Notes: a model not told the origin generated them from the letters alone. 64,000 nt of DNA from Maratus speciosus (GCA_963932465.1 OZ010786.1:272460411-272524410); one strand, 5' to 3'. Counted from the first letter of the stretch, positions 1-10,724 are shown. Made by a program: numbers and translations.

Positions 1-18
1 GGGGGGGGGGGGGGGGGG
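1..18. repeat. poly-G run at window edge
   Basis: Eighteen consecutive G residues open the window. Similar long G or C runs recur (around 9477, 16286, 18790, 18907, 19237, 27566, 30446, 36471, 48966) although the DNA is otherwise strongly AT-rich. Confidence 0.95.
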
Positions 19-635
19 CGCCAAAATCCACGTTTGTCCCAGCTGCAGAAAAGGCTAATTTCGGCCCTAATTTGACCTTTAAATAGCATGACATGGCACT
101 TTAATTATGATAGAAATTGAGCAGATTTTTTAAGAAACGCAGGGTTTAAGGTCCTTGTTGTGGTGTCAAGTATAAAGTACATTGATGAAACAGTTTAATT
201 TGAAATAACAGTTCCATTTAATAATACAGCTTGAATGTTAAACTTAAATAATAAAGGGTCATTCCATGAAAAGTGAAACCAAAGTACTATTTTGTTTTTT
301 ATTTATAAAACAAATAATATTTAATTTATAAAGTCATGTAATACATTTTTAATAGCTTAGAGTGTGAATTTTCTGAAAACATGCAGTTTAAGTATAAAAA
401 GTAAATTATATAAAAGTATTAGAACTAAAAACGTGAGAGTGATGAGACTGAGAACATTTCACTTAAATTATTAGTAAAGTTTAACAAGCTATTGTCATTT
501 CAAAAATTATTTGTAAAAGTTGTAATTAGGCTAGTTTTTGTATTTGAATATTCTATTTTTAAAATTTATAAAAGAAATTAAGGAATATATTATAAATGAA
601 TTAGAATTCATAAATAAATTTTGATGTATTGAATT

Positions 636-671
636 GTTACGTCCGTAACAGGCAAATGTTACATCTGTAAC
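636..671. repeat. Near-palindromic 14-mer GTTACGTCCGTAAC, tandem pair
   Basis: GTTACGTCCGTAAC lies at 636-649 and a variant, GTTACATCTGTAAC, at 658-671. Further copies are at 846-859 (first base A) and 2428-2441. All four lie inside the outer inverted-repeat element and outside the Tc1 copy, so they belong to the older element. Each is an inverted repeat of GTTACG around a 2-bp centre, the form expected of a dimeric protein-binding site; that role is inference. Confidence 0.7.
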
Positions 672-1106
672 AATTTAATTATCCCATGTATTAATTAATA
701 ATTATTTTAATGTTTTCAAAATTGCAGTTTCCAACAGCTAATACTCTAATAATGAATTATTAAAGAAAAAGTTAAATGTTCTTCCTTAAAATTCACAGGA
801 TTATGACAATAACTGCAACTATATGCAATTTTGACTGTTTTGTGAATTACGTCCGTAACACCTAGATTTTATTTTTTGAAAAATTATGGGAACATTTTTC
901 AGATTTCAAATTTAATATTCTATTTAGAATCCTTGGACCGACTTTAAATACCACACATTGCCATAAAAATTTGCGCACCAAGAAAAAGATGTCCAAATGA
1001 AACGAAATTTTACACGCGTAAGTACTACTGTCATATAAGTAAGTGAATAGAAAACCAAAGAAAAATGATCATTTATTGCAGAAAAAAGTACAAATGAACG
1101 GGAATT

Positions 1107-2130
1107 TTAGTACTCTGTTGGACCACCTCTAGAGCGAATACACGATGCGATACGAGCGGTCATTGAGGCATACAGTTCCGCATGATGTCCTGAGACATCT
1201 CGTTCCACAGTTGCTGTAAACGCGCCTCGAGTTCAACCAAATTCGTAGGGTAGCCAACTTGCCGCCCCAAATGATCCCAGTTATGCTTGATTGGTGACAA
1301 ATCTGGAGATCGAGCAGTCCAGGAAAGGGTGGTAATGTGGCGGAGGCAGGCTTGTGACATCCTTGCTGTGTGTGGCCGAGCATTGTCTTGCTGAAAAATG
1401 GCTCCTGGGAGCCCTGCCACGAGTGGCAACACATGTGGCTGAAGAATGTCCTTGACGTACCGCTGGGCTGTCATTGTGCCACGGATCAATATTAGGGATG
1501 ACCGCGTATCGTAAGCAATGGCACCCCATACCATCACACCAGCTGTGAGAGCGGTGTGTCGCTGTAAAGCGAAGGCAGGATTGAGGCATTCACCACGGGG
1601 CCTCCACACACGAACACGATTGTCATCGCTGCTCAAATTGAATCTAGAGTCGTCGCTGAAGATGACCTGGTTCCATTCCGTTGCAGTCCAATCCTCTCGT
1701 AAGCGACACCATCCAAACGGAGGCGTCGGTGGGAGGGTGTCATTGGCAGCACACGTAATGGGCACCGCGATACCAGATGTCCTTCGGCCAGGCACCTTGC
1801 GATGGTTCGGAAAGACACAGGGATCCGTAGTGTAGATTCTGCCTGTGTCTGGATAGCGGCCACTGAGGCAGTTGGCTCTACGCGTGCGTTTCGTATGATG
1901 TGACGGTCTTATCGACGACTGGTCTGTCGAGTGCGTCCCGAGCCTGGTCAACATGTAAATGACGTCTCTTCAGTCAACTGGTCCCAACACCTACTCTCAG
2001 TAAAATCAGAACGGCCTACTTGACGAGCTACTCGCCGAGCTGACCACCCAGCTTCCATCATCCCGATGATTCTTCCCCTCTACAACTCTGACAGCTGCTC
2101 ATATTGTCTTCGATGGCTGCGTAACGGCAT
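1107..2130 (-). pseudogene. Tc1-family transposase (DD34E type), frameshifted, catalytic Glu changed to Lys
   Basis: The likely original reading frame starts with ATG at 2128-2130 and ends with TAA at 1107-1109, about 340 codons, the usual length for Tc1 transposases. An N-terminal helix-turn-helix segment (EAGWSARRVARQVGRSD) is visible around 1990-2065. The DDE core follows: FSDDSRFNL with the first Asp, MVWGAIAYDTRS, then FQQDNARPHTAR with the second Asp. The third catalytic residue should be the Glu of SPIEH; here the codon at 1286-1288 reads AAG, giving SPIKH, so catalysis is lost. The frame is broken at about 1715 (from HRRLRLDG into GWCRLREDWTATEWN) and again near 1170, where the true tail (TARIASCIRSRGGPTEY) is in another frame. 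The longest uninterrupted piece is 1160-1954. No function is expected. Confidence 0.9.
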
Positions 2131-2220
2131 GCCTACCTCAGCGTTTCCTTTGCAAAAGAAAAGGTACACTCAGACACGTTCTGCTTACCAGTTTTATACT
2201 CCAAGGAGGACAAAGTTCAA

Positions 2221-2234
2221 CGCCCTCTAGTGGC
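2221..2234 (-). promoter_or_regulatory. CTCF-like motif inside the Tc1 element
   Basis: Minus-strand GCCACTAGAGGGCG fits the conserved CTCF core CCASYAGRKGGCR at every core position. It lies in the 5' untranslated part of the Tc1 copy. A second, independent match sits in another transposon at 20626-20640. Whether either is bound in this organism is unknown. Confidence 0.45.
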
Positions 2235-2455
2235 ATTACGCAATGCGCAATCACGCTGCATTTCTAATCATTTGCATATCTCCCTAATATGTACCTTCCT
2301 GCCAAGTTTCGTTACGATCCCACAATTATTTCTTGGTGCGCAAATTTTTATGGCAATGAGTGTATAAAATAATCCATGTAATAAGTATTTTTTTTACATT
2401 ATTTATGAAGCTTTAAAGTCTCTGTTTGTTACGTCCGTAACCATCGAATGACCCT

Positions 2456-3018
2456 AAAGAAATATACATGTACTTCTAGCATCTGACGGAAACTTGGTTG
2501 TTTTCACATGTTACTAACATAACTAAAATATAATTTCTACAAAGAGTAAGCTTAAACTCGTCGGTTTATTCCTCCTTCCATCATCATCCATGGAGTTCTT
2601 TCACACTTTAATTTTTTACCAGGCTGTCTCTCAGCTTTAGATAAAAACCTTTTAAAGTATTCGAAAACTTCCGTTCTTATCCTTAATTATATAAACTTCA
2701 CTCCTTCTAGAATAATCATCAATTATTGACAAAAAGTATTTCCCCCTCCTAACGAGTTAACCGGGCTAGGACTACAAAAATCCATATACACTCTATCGAG
2801 AATTTGCCTAGAAAGGCGTTTATACAAATAATTTCTTTTAAACAATTTTCTGTTAGACTTTGCAATTAATTCTATTAGATTTTTTATTGGGGTATAATAA
2901 TACACGCCAATTTTAAAAGGTAACATAACTTTTAGGCAAATCTTTATATTTTAGTTAGGTTAGTAACATGTGATAATAACCAACTTTCCACCAAGTGCTG
3001 GAGATACATGTATGTGTC
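2456..3018. mobile_element. MITE with about 70-bp inverted ends
   Basis: About 2460-2533 and 2943-3018 are reverse complements with moderate divergence (shared ACATGTTACTAAC and ACATGTA blocks). The insertion splits a sequence that is continuous in the opposite arm of the host element, so the boundaries are known to within a few bases. The interior 2534-2942 includes open frames with no recognisable protein. Family unknown. Confidence 0.65.
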
Positions 3019-3076
3019 TTTATTATTTAAGTTTAACATTCAAGCTGTATTATTAAATGGAACTGTTTTTTTTAAA

Positions 3077-3382
3077 TTAACCTTTAAAAGATGTCACAGA
3101 AATTGTCACATAACTAGTTTGAAGTGGTCTGTGAGACCGCTTCATCGAAAGATGAATAAAAATGCACGATTAACACATAGGATGGCGTTCTTGTACTAAA
3201 CTTTTTGTACAGACTGTTATAATTAAAATTCACCTATTCAAAAGTTTCTGGTGATAGTACTAAAGTTCCAAACGGAACAAAATTTCGGTAGTGTTTGTAG
3301 TTAAACTGAAAATTGCAAGTTAAACTATAAACACTAAAAAAAGCTGCGGTCTGATAGGCCGGTAACATCAGTTAAAGGTTAA
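3077..3382. mobile_element. TTAA-flanked MITE (piggyBac-like), copy 1
   Basis: TTAA at 3077-3080 and 3379-3382 bracket inverted ends TTAACCTTTAAAAGATGT and (reverse) TTAACCTTTAACTGATGT. The opposite arm of the host element (about 183-200) preserves the uninterrupted target with a single TTAA, so target duplication is shown by the sequence itself. TTAA duplication with ends starting CCYT is the habit of the piggyBac superfamily; assignment to it is inference. Non-coding, 306 bp. Confidence 0.85.
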
Positions 3383-3605
3383 ACTGTTTCATCTATGTGC
3401 TTTATACTTGACACCACACCAAAGATCTTAAACCCTTGCGTTTTTAAAACTCTGCTTAATTTCTATCAAATATTAATCTTCTTTTTCAGCATCAACTTAC
3501 GTTTACTTATTACACCTGTGAATTAAAAATCGCATTACTGTTAAAAGTAAGTGGTTAACTTTAGATTGGGGAGATTTCCTCGGTAAATTAAATATCGCGT
3601 TAATG

Positions 3606-4177
3606 TTAACCTTTAACAGATGTTACCAGTCTCACAGACCGCTGTTTTTTTTAAATTTTTATAGTTTAACTTGTAACTTTCAGTTTAACTACAAACACTA
3701 CCGAAATTTTGTTTCCTTTTGAACTTTAGTACTATCACTTGAGGCTTTTCAATAGGTGAATTTTAATTATGACGTTCATGAATTTAATTATGATTACAAG
3801 TACAAAAAGTTTAGTACAAAAACACCATCCTTTGAGTTAAACGCGCATTAACCCGTAACTGGAGACATGAATTTTCTTACGCGTTCGGAGATGTAATGTT
3901 ATTTTCATTTTTTGTCTTTTGTAAACAGCATTGGTATTTTTTTAGAAACGCAATATATTCTGGAAATCATGTAATGATAAAAGAACTAATTGTCGGTACT
4001 GGGGAATGATTTTATTCAAGGAAAAAAAACACATGATAATCAGAGCCAAAGAACAACGCGGAGTCATTCTGACTCCCGTCTCCATTTACGGGTTAAATTC
4101 ATCTTTCGATGTAGCGGTCTCACAGACCGCTTCACAGTAGTTATGTGACAGTTTCTTTCACATCAGTTAAACGTTAA
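3606..4177. mobile_element. TTAA-flanked MITE, copy 2, inverted relative to copy 1 and itself interrupted
   Basis: TTAA at 3606-3609 and 4174-4177. Its reverse complement aligns along its whole length with the MITE at 3077-3382, including the palindromic GCGGTCTGTGAGACCGC block near one end and GTAGTGTTTGTAGTTAAACT near the other. It is longer only because a different TTAA element (3848-4096) has inserted in it. Together the two copies form a large inverted repeat that could fold back. Confidence 0.85.
3848..4096. mobile_element. TTAA-flanked MITE nested inside another TTAA MITE
   Basis: Inverted ends TTAACCCGTAACTGGAGAC and (reverse) TTAACCCGTAAATGGAGAC, 249 bp including both TTAA copies. 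The sequence on either side joins to match the uninterrupted copy at 3077-3382. Non-coding. Confidence 0.9.
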
Positions 4178-4268
4178 ACGTAATTTGTTAAATTTACGGG
4201 GGTGGGACACCTTCTACCACTTGGGTTCAAGATCATTCCTCGGTTTCCATGATCCTGATTACAGCGGG

Positions 4269-4580
4269 AATTGGTTCATTCAACTTAGATTACGAATCAA
4301 CTACTTTCTGTATTATGACAATTTATCTTCGATTTCAGTTACCAACATTTACGAATATTAATGGTGCATTTTTTTCCGGGTTCTATTGGACCAATTTCAA
4401 AGGGAATTTTTTCATTCAACTTAGATTTCGAATCAGCTATTTTCTGCAAAATGAATGTTTATATTAAACTTCTGTTACCACCATTTTCGAACATTAGCGA
4501 CGCATTCTTTTATCATATCCTTGTTTCTATGGGCTGGATTTCAACGAAAATTGGTTCATTCAACTTAGCGTACTATAGTT
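4269..4580 (+). repeat. Three diverged tandem units of about 140 bp
   Basis: The block ATTGGTTCATTCAACTTAGA and variants recur at about 4271, 4404 and 4552, each followed by related sequence (ACGAATCAACTA against TCGAATCAGCTA; TTACCAACATTTACGAA against TTACCACCATTTTCGAA). Unit length is about 135-145 bp. Short open frames here are by-products of the repeat. Confidence 0.7.
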
Positions 4581-4904
4581 TTACATGTTTTTAGTTGCAC
4601 CTTCCACCGCCAGGGGCTGCATTCTTATCTCCGGTTCAAACTTGTTCAACTTGTTATTAGAATGACTCCGGCGCATGCGGAGCACTCCCGGTGAACGCTG
4701 ACTTAGGCAGCTGGCAGCCAGATTACAGGTTCGTTCTAAAAGAAAATTGTTGGGAGCACACTAGACTCTGCCAAAGGCCCGGAAACTAAGTTCATTTGAA
4801 ACACTGTATGCTGCCTAAGGATGTGAGACCCCCAAAACTAGGTTCATTTGAAAGATTTTCCGAAGATATAGATTATACAAATTTGAGTTTCGTTTAATGT
4901 TATT

Positions 4905-4940
4905 ATAACGGCACCGGGCAATTTTGGGCTGGTCAGCTAG
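4905..4940 (+). mobile_element. Probable decayed Helitron 3' end
   Basis: An imperfect GC-rich hairpin (around CCGGGCAATTTTGGGCTGG, 4914-4932) is followed by TCAGCTAG and then T, the usual 3' signature of a Helitron (hairpin then CTRR next to T). The 5' end was not found; candidate body is about 4600-4940. The next Helitron begins two bases downstream. Confidence 0.4.
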
Positions 4941-4942
4941 TA

Positions 4943-6240
4943 TCTCTCTATTCTAAAAAAAAGTAACTACCGCTGTCACCGCCGCCGCCGCCGCCGGTTT
5001 TGATTTTTTTGTGACCGGAGGCCTTTCTTCGTTAATATTAACAAAAATAATGCATACAAAAATATGAAAATCGGTGGTTTTATACAGAAATGTTTGATAA
5101 ACACGCTGATGCAGACAGTTTTCAAATCGAAGAATTATTTTAACAGTTATTTAATGCTAAATTTGGACAAAATCGTTCCACTAAAAAAGTTTTATAGCAG
5201 CAAAAACTATACATGGCAGTGTAATCATTTTTAGATCATTTTATGCGTTAGAATTTGCCGGAGTGCAGATTGCATTAATTTTTTTATTTTGACTCATTTT
5301 TTCAGGTTTTATTTCTATTTTAAATTCAAATTTTCAGCATTTCTAGAGATATTTTTTACAGATTTCAGAAAATTGTACTAATTTAAACTGTTGCCAACTG
5401 TATAAAAAGCACAAGCAATAATGTTTGCTTCAAATTAAAAATTTATTTACACGTGACTATTATAAACAGGAAAAAAACTTTCAAATTAGAATTAAATAAT
5501 TACGTATAAAAAGCAAGAACTTATTAAAAATTACGTCAAAAAAAGTATACACGTGAATTTTAAAAGAGAAAGGATATCGTAAAATAATAAATTCATTAAC
5601 ATGCGTTAGAAGTCTTAGGAGAAATTACGTCATCTTTACGTCACATTATAGTTATTACATAAAATGAACACAAAATAATATTGCAAAAAAGTTTAAATTT
5701 AGAAATTGCGCTAGACATTTATTTGATATTTTGAGAATTAATTTAAAATGTTTCATTTAAAAGAACTTTCTTTTCGCTTTGTTAAAAAATACCAGGAGAC
5801 AAAGACTCTCTTTACTTAATTCCTTTTATATTAGCTTATTTTGAAATGTTGTTACACGTGTATACGTCATCAAGTTATTTTTATTTCGACGCTTTATTTG
5901 TGTTTTTATTAATGTTGTACGAATTTATTTGTTCTTTCGTTATTTAAAATAAAAATTATATCAATTTGTATAATTTGGCGAGTGGTTTGGCGATTTATAT
6001 AATTTGGCGAAATTGGTCGACAGGATAATCAAGTAGTACCGCAGCGGATTTGGCGTTAAAATTCCCCAATCAAAGAGAAATGAATAGAAATTCGTTTATA
6101 GGGAGATCGCCACTGTTTTTTAATTTTTAATTCAATCTTTCGAAATCTTTTTAAAGCCGATCAAATTAGCGTGCATTTAGAGTCTGCGGTGTCTGGACGG
6201 GGGTTGGCGAGCGTAGCTCGTAGGGGGCCGAGCCCCCTAG
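4943..6240 (+). mobile_element. Non-autonomous Helitron with clean ends
   Basis: Starts TCTCTCTATTCTAAAA immediately after A4942 and ends CTAG immediately before T6241, so it sits between host A and T, as Helitrons do. The 3' end has two adjacent perfect hairpins: CGAGC/GCTCG (6208-6220, 3-base loop) and TAGGGGGC/GCCCCCTA (6221-6239, loop CGA), the second abutting CTAG. There is no Rep/helicase coding sequence in the 1.3 kb, so it would need a partner. A (GCC)n run lies at 4979-4996 near the 5' end. No terminal inverted repeats or target duplication are seen, as expected for this group. Confidence 0.85.
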
Positions 6241-6888
6241 TTTAAATAAATTCAAACATTCTCAAACTAAAAAAGAGGGTGCGAGAGGTTACTTGTTGAT
6301 GGAAAAGTTACCTGAAAAATATCATTTGGAAATAAATGAAAGTGTTAAAAGAATTGTGAATTAAAAAACAAATAAGGAAAGGTTCATAGTGATTGTATGC
6401 TATTTAGATCCAGTGCAACTTCTGTCATTATATTTTAAACATATCTTGTTTTATTTTTCTTATAGAATTAATGAAAAGTTATTGTTATTACTAAGTGCTC
6501 ATAGTCATATTTTCTTCTGAAGGTACAATTGGAGATTCTGAAGATATAATTTGAAGATCGATGGCATATTGGTCTACATTTCGGTATGCACCTAGTACTT
6601 AGCTGATTTCTCACCAAAACCGAATTAAAAACTTTTTTTTTAGGTGCTGCTATGAAGAAGTCAGAAGAAAGCCATAGACTTTTAGCAAACTTTTACATAC
6701 TCCAAGGAAAGAAAATATGTTTAAAACATAATCTAAAAAACTATAAACAAAAAATTAATTATGGAAGATAATATCTCCCAAAATTTTATGTACATATTTC
6801 TTATTGTGTGTTCTGTTTTAATAAAAAAATAATTTATCCCTGCCTTTAAAATTTAACTCCTTTTCATTAAGGTTTTTTAAATTTAAAT
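6241..6888. other. AT-rich, nothing recognised
   Basis: No conserved coding segment or clear repeat structure was seen here. Confidence 0.5.

Positions 6889-6949
<61 letters not shown>
6889..6949. repeat. (AC)n(AT)n microsatellite
   Basis: About 13 AC units pass directly into about 17 AT units. The open frame across it on the minus strand (YIYI/CVCV runs) is a repeat artefact. Confidence 0.95.
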
Positions 6950-6951
<2 letters not shown>

Positions 6952-6981
6952 AATTTCGAAAATGTATATCTGATTAGAAAA

Positions 6982-7223
6982 TTAACTCTTCGGCCCTGGC
7001 TGTCACATATGTATTCCTTACTTTTAAAATGCTTTAAGTATGAAATGATCATGTAATGCTGCAAGACCTAATGGCCACATATGTGTGTATTTGATAAAAT
7101 GTATAATTTTCAAGTAATCAAAATAAAATAAATTTATATGTATTTTACTACTCAAAACTGCTGCCTGACAAAAGTTTTAATGTTTTTGGACTTTAAGGAA
7201 AAAGTCAGGGCCGAAAGGGTTAA
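6982..7223. mobile_element. TTAA-flanked MITE, CGGCCCTG-type ends
   Basis: TTAA at 6982-6985 and 7220-7223 bracket ends TTAACTCTTCGGCCCTGGC and (reverse) TTAACCCTTTCGGCCCTGAC. 242 bp, non-coding. A family different from the MITEs at 3077 and 3848, but with the same target and similar first bases. Confidence 0.85.
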
Positions 7224-8244
7224 CAATATTTTTTTTTATGATTGCGGAGTATGTGTTTTCTCTTAACAAGGACAGTGTTGCCCTATTAAAATAAAAAAAG
7301 TATATTTGAGCACGAGCCTAAACAGAGGTGTTAGTAGCTTTTCCTTCACAGAATAATTTGAACAAGCTTTCAATATCAACAAAGCGATTAACATATTCCA
7401 AGCCATAAAATATTGCTTTTAATATACCTATAAATAAGCATGTACATATTTCTATATATATTATAAAAATTTCTAATTTTACAAGAAAACTTATTTAAAG
7501 TTTGTTAAAAAAATAATAGACATGTATATTAAACTTCTTATCTTTCTAAAGTTAGCCATATTTTATAAATTCAATTAGTGTAAAATAAACTTTTGTGTGC
7601 AATTAAAGGATCATGTGCAGTAGATTTTAGCATGAAAAAAAAATATGATCCGAATAGATTAAGACAAAAATAGAAAGATCATGTATTATACTTATATTAT
7701 TTCGTCCGATATCAGAAATTTCTACAAAAAAAGGTGTAAAAGAATTAGGTGTTAATCCTTACATTTCTCTTTTCAGAAATTTTATATTTCAAGATAAAAA
7801 AAAAACTTTAATTTTGAGATTTTTTTGTGAACTTGAAAATATATTTTGTATAACAATATTTTTGTACATATAGGATTTGATTTTATTTGTACTAAAGACC
7901 GTGTATGCATAAAAATAAAACCATGGGGAAAGGATATTTGGGGTAAAAAAAAAATGGTCGCATGTGTTTGGACCCAGACTAGAAAATGGTTAAATTAGAT
8001 TTGCCGTAGACCAAATAAAGTACTAGTTTTCCTTCTTCTTGCATACAAGTAAATTGGTCATCCATGATTTTTTAATTAAATTTTATGCAAATAAGTAGTT
8101 TTCTTGTGTACATTGTTTTTCGTTATATTTGAATCAAGTGCACGGAGTACTGAGTTTAAGGGTTTGTCATTAAAGATTAGAAATTGAATATTTGTTGCTT
8201 TTAATATTGTGCAAATCATCAGTGTTATATATTTTTAAACACAG
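7224..8244. other. AT-rich, nothing recognised
   Basis: No coding or repeat feature can be supported. Confidence 0.5.
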
Positions 8245-8276
8245 CTTCTGCTGGTGTCAAATGACACCGGTAGAAG
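8245..8276. repeat. Tight hairpin with 15-bp arms and 2-base loop
   Basis: CTTCTGCTGGTGTCA and its near reverse complement TGACACCGGTAGAAG (two mismatches) are separated by AA. Single-stranded or transcribed, this would be a stable stem. No terminator, precursor context or flanking inverted repeat identifies a role. Confidence 0.7.
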
Positions 8277-10019
8277 TAGTGTCAATAAAGTTTGCTGTAC
8301 ATTCAGTTAAAATTCATTTTACTATGCGAAAAATTCTCAAGTGAATAAACTTACAGGGAGAGAAATATGATGCAAATTCAGAAATAAAAGTTATGGTTTT
8401 AAATGAGCTGAAATAAGTAATTTGTAAATTTTATTTAAATCACTTTCATTACGGAAAATATTTGTTACCAGCCAGTAATTTACTCTATAAAGTGACTTCT
8501 GTAAGATGACTTCTCAAATACAATCAACTAAAGGCAAGCACATTTAAATAAAACAATGTACGCGTCAGAGATCTAAAGCATAATCTTCTCCCACAGTATA
8601 TCATTTTTCAGGATATTTAAAATTATTTATAACCGAGAGATACATAAGTAAAAGGTGGCTGTAATGAATTATTATTTGCACAAGTAAAAAACAAAAGATT
8701 TCATAACAAAAAATCAATTTTTATTAATTGATAACTTGTTTCAATCAGTTGAAAGTAAAATTAAGAAAATGACAAGTTAAAAAAATGCAACAAATTAATG
8801 TGCATGCAAAGGGAAAAAAATCCTAATAATGATAGAAGAAAATTGAAATGCCCATTCTACTGGAAATTGTCTATTGAAAAAAATTAGTTTTGAGGGTTGT
8901 CTTCATGCTGAAATTATAGCAAACTCCAAAAATTTCCATTCGTACACATAATTTTGATATTCTGTTTGGCTTTTGCACATTTGAAGCTTCTAGAAGTCTA
9001 TTTCTATTAAAAATTCATAGGTTAAAATTATTTTGTTTTTCGAAAATGAATTAAAAAAAAACATTTTATAAAGAACTATAAAACATAACCTATATTTTTT
9101 AAACAGAAATTGATTTCTAGTTGTTTTAAAAATGCGAATCCAAAATTAAAGCTTATTCCAGCGAGTACTTTATGAATTACGCTTAAAAATCTATGGGCAT
9201 TGCAATCTGTTTTGCATAAATTGCAGATTAATTTAACATTAGGAGTTCCAAACTTTAAATTTCATAATTCTTAAACTATCTGACAAGTGACTTCCTATAT
9301 TCTAAAATAAATGTACCATAAAAGCCAAATATAATGTCAAAATTAGGCTATACTGAAATGTTTAAAGTTTGGTGCAATTTATGAATGAGGACAACCACGT
9401 AAGCTTATTATTTTTCATCCTTAAGTGAAAGAAGACAATTTTCAGTAAAATGGCTATTTCTGTTTTGTTTTTTTTTGGGGGGGGGGGGCGGTATGGAGGG
9501 ATGTATAGTGATTGAAAAATGTATGGGGTTTTTATTTTCTTTTGGTTGTACAGCAATAGAAATTCCTTCCAGCGCTAATGAAACGTGAGTATCGTTCATG
9601 CATTTAATATGCATGCAACATACCTTATACTTGTGCTATACATAGGTGTGGGCTTTAAAGTATCCAGAACAATTGAAAATGTTGTGTTCGCTTTATAATA
9701 CTTTATATTGAAAAATGTTTGTGTATGATCTAAATACTTAGTAACCGGAGCAATCATCTTCCACACACACTTTGCTATTGGCTACAACTGTGCACAGTTT
9801 GGCTCTGATAAGTTGGCATCTCATCTTTATACAATTTTCTTTGTTGTATGTATGAACATATTTTTTCACATAATGAAAAGAGCTATTTCAAGGTGAGAAG
9901 TTAATTTGTTTGAATCAGATTTGTTTTTCATTTATAGGACAATTTACATTCCTCACAAAACTTTTCTTTTGCTTTCAGGAGAGCAGGGACATATCAACAG
10001 ATGAAAAGATTTGTTCGAA
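8277..10019. other. AT-rich, nothing recognised except a poly-G run
   Basis: A T run passing into 12 G lies around 9470-9488. Short open frames around it show no conservation that I recognise. Confidence 0.5.
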
Positions 10020-10178
10020 TACTATTTTGGTTTCCTTTTATTTCTCTTAAATATATTAAGATTTTTTGAAAAAAAATATATAAACATTCAGGATTAATAA
10101 TAAAAGAAAAATATGTTTTGTACTTTATGAACATAAAATCTATTTTATGGTGTACTTTTCATTATACTTGGACATTAT
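10020..10178 (+). repeat. Partial direct copy of the palindrome arm that follows
   Basis: The text around TTTGGTTTCCTTTTATTTCTCTTAAATAT parallels the start of the left arm at 10180 (TTCGATTTCCTTTTATCTCTCTTGAATAT), and both continue into a ...CATTCAGRATT... block. It is truncated and diverged. Confidence 0.5.
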
Positions 10179-10179
10179 T

Positions 10180-10724
10180 TCGATTTCCTTTTATCTCTCT
10201 TGAATATTATATATTCTTTTGTATGCATATACACACATTCAGAATTGCAGATAAATAGCAAACAAGAGTTAATATTTTAAGTATTTTGATATCGTAAAAC
10301 ATCATATCTTATTATAAGGGTATACTTGTACACTTTTTAATGAAAATTGTTTAATATATCACCTTAAAATTGTTCCTCCTTGTTTAAGTTACTTATAATC
10401 TTAAAATGAATTTTAGCATAATTATATTGTTTGAAAAAGAAATTTAAATATAAAAAAACACTAATATTTCATGTATAAAATTTGTGTTTTCTAAAAATAT
10501 AAATAATTGATTAATCTTAGTATAACTATACTAGTAACAAAAAAAAAATAATTTCAAGGTGATAATACGTTAATAAAATGTACAATTATAATACAAATCA
10601 TACGAATGTTTTATGATCTCAAAATACTTAAAATATTAACTCTTGTTTCCCATTTATCTGTAATTCAGAACGTGCGTATATGCATTAAAAATATTTAATA
10701 TTTAAGAGAGGTAAAATGAAATCA
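10180..10724. repeat. Inverted repeat with about 195-bp and 175-bp arms (MITE-like)
   Basis: Positions 10180-10375 and 10549-10724 are reverse complements with scattered differences, including long shared blocks such as AAACAAGAGTTAATATTTTA and GCATATAC. The spacer is about 170 bp. The open frames are short and non-coding in appearance. Target duplications could not be fixed by eye. Confidence 0.75.

Larger units (their letters stand above)
951..2363 (-). mobile_element. Tc1-type transposon with 30-bp perfect terminal inverted repeats
   Basis: Positions 956-985 and 2329-2358 are perfect reverse complements over 30 bp, with weaker similarity continuing inward (shared AACGAAA motif). TA lies just outside the left end, as expected for Tc1/mariner insertion. 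Between the ends, on the minus strand, is a Tc1 transposase pseudogene. At about 1.4 kb the element is close to full length, but its transposase is frameshifted and lacks the catalytic Glu. It sits inside the older element at 108-3468. Confidence 0.9.
108..3468. mobile_element. Inverted-repeat DNA element broken up by later insertions
   Basis: The left arm (about 108-269) is matched in reverse complement by three pieces on the right: 2443-2455, 3019-3076 and 3381-3468. A stretch of about 50 bp (201-251 against 3019-3068) is essentially perfect. Removing the insertions between those pieces (a MITE at 2456-3018 and a TTAA element at 3077-3382) and the Tc1 copy at 951-2363 leaves an element of about 1 kb with arms near 160 bp. 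The interior has no coding potential that I can see. The superfamily is not clear to me, and the exact termini are uncertain by a few bases. Confidence 0.75.

Noticed and set aside
3008..3199. 63-codon plus-strand frame
   Set aside because: It crosses the junction of two different mobile elements.
4249..4594. Two overlapping plus-strand frames with similar peptide text
   Set aside because: They arise from the diverged ~140-bp tandem repeat; frames are not kept between units.
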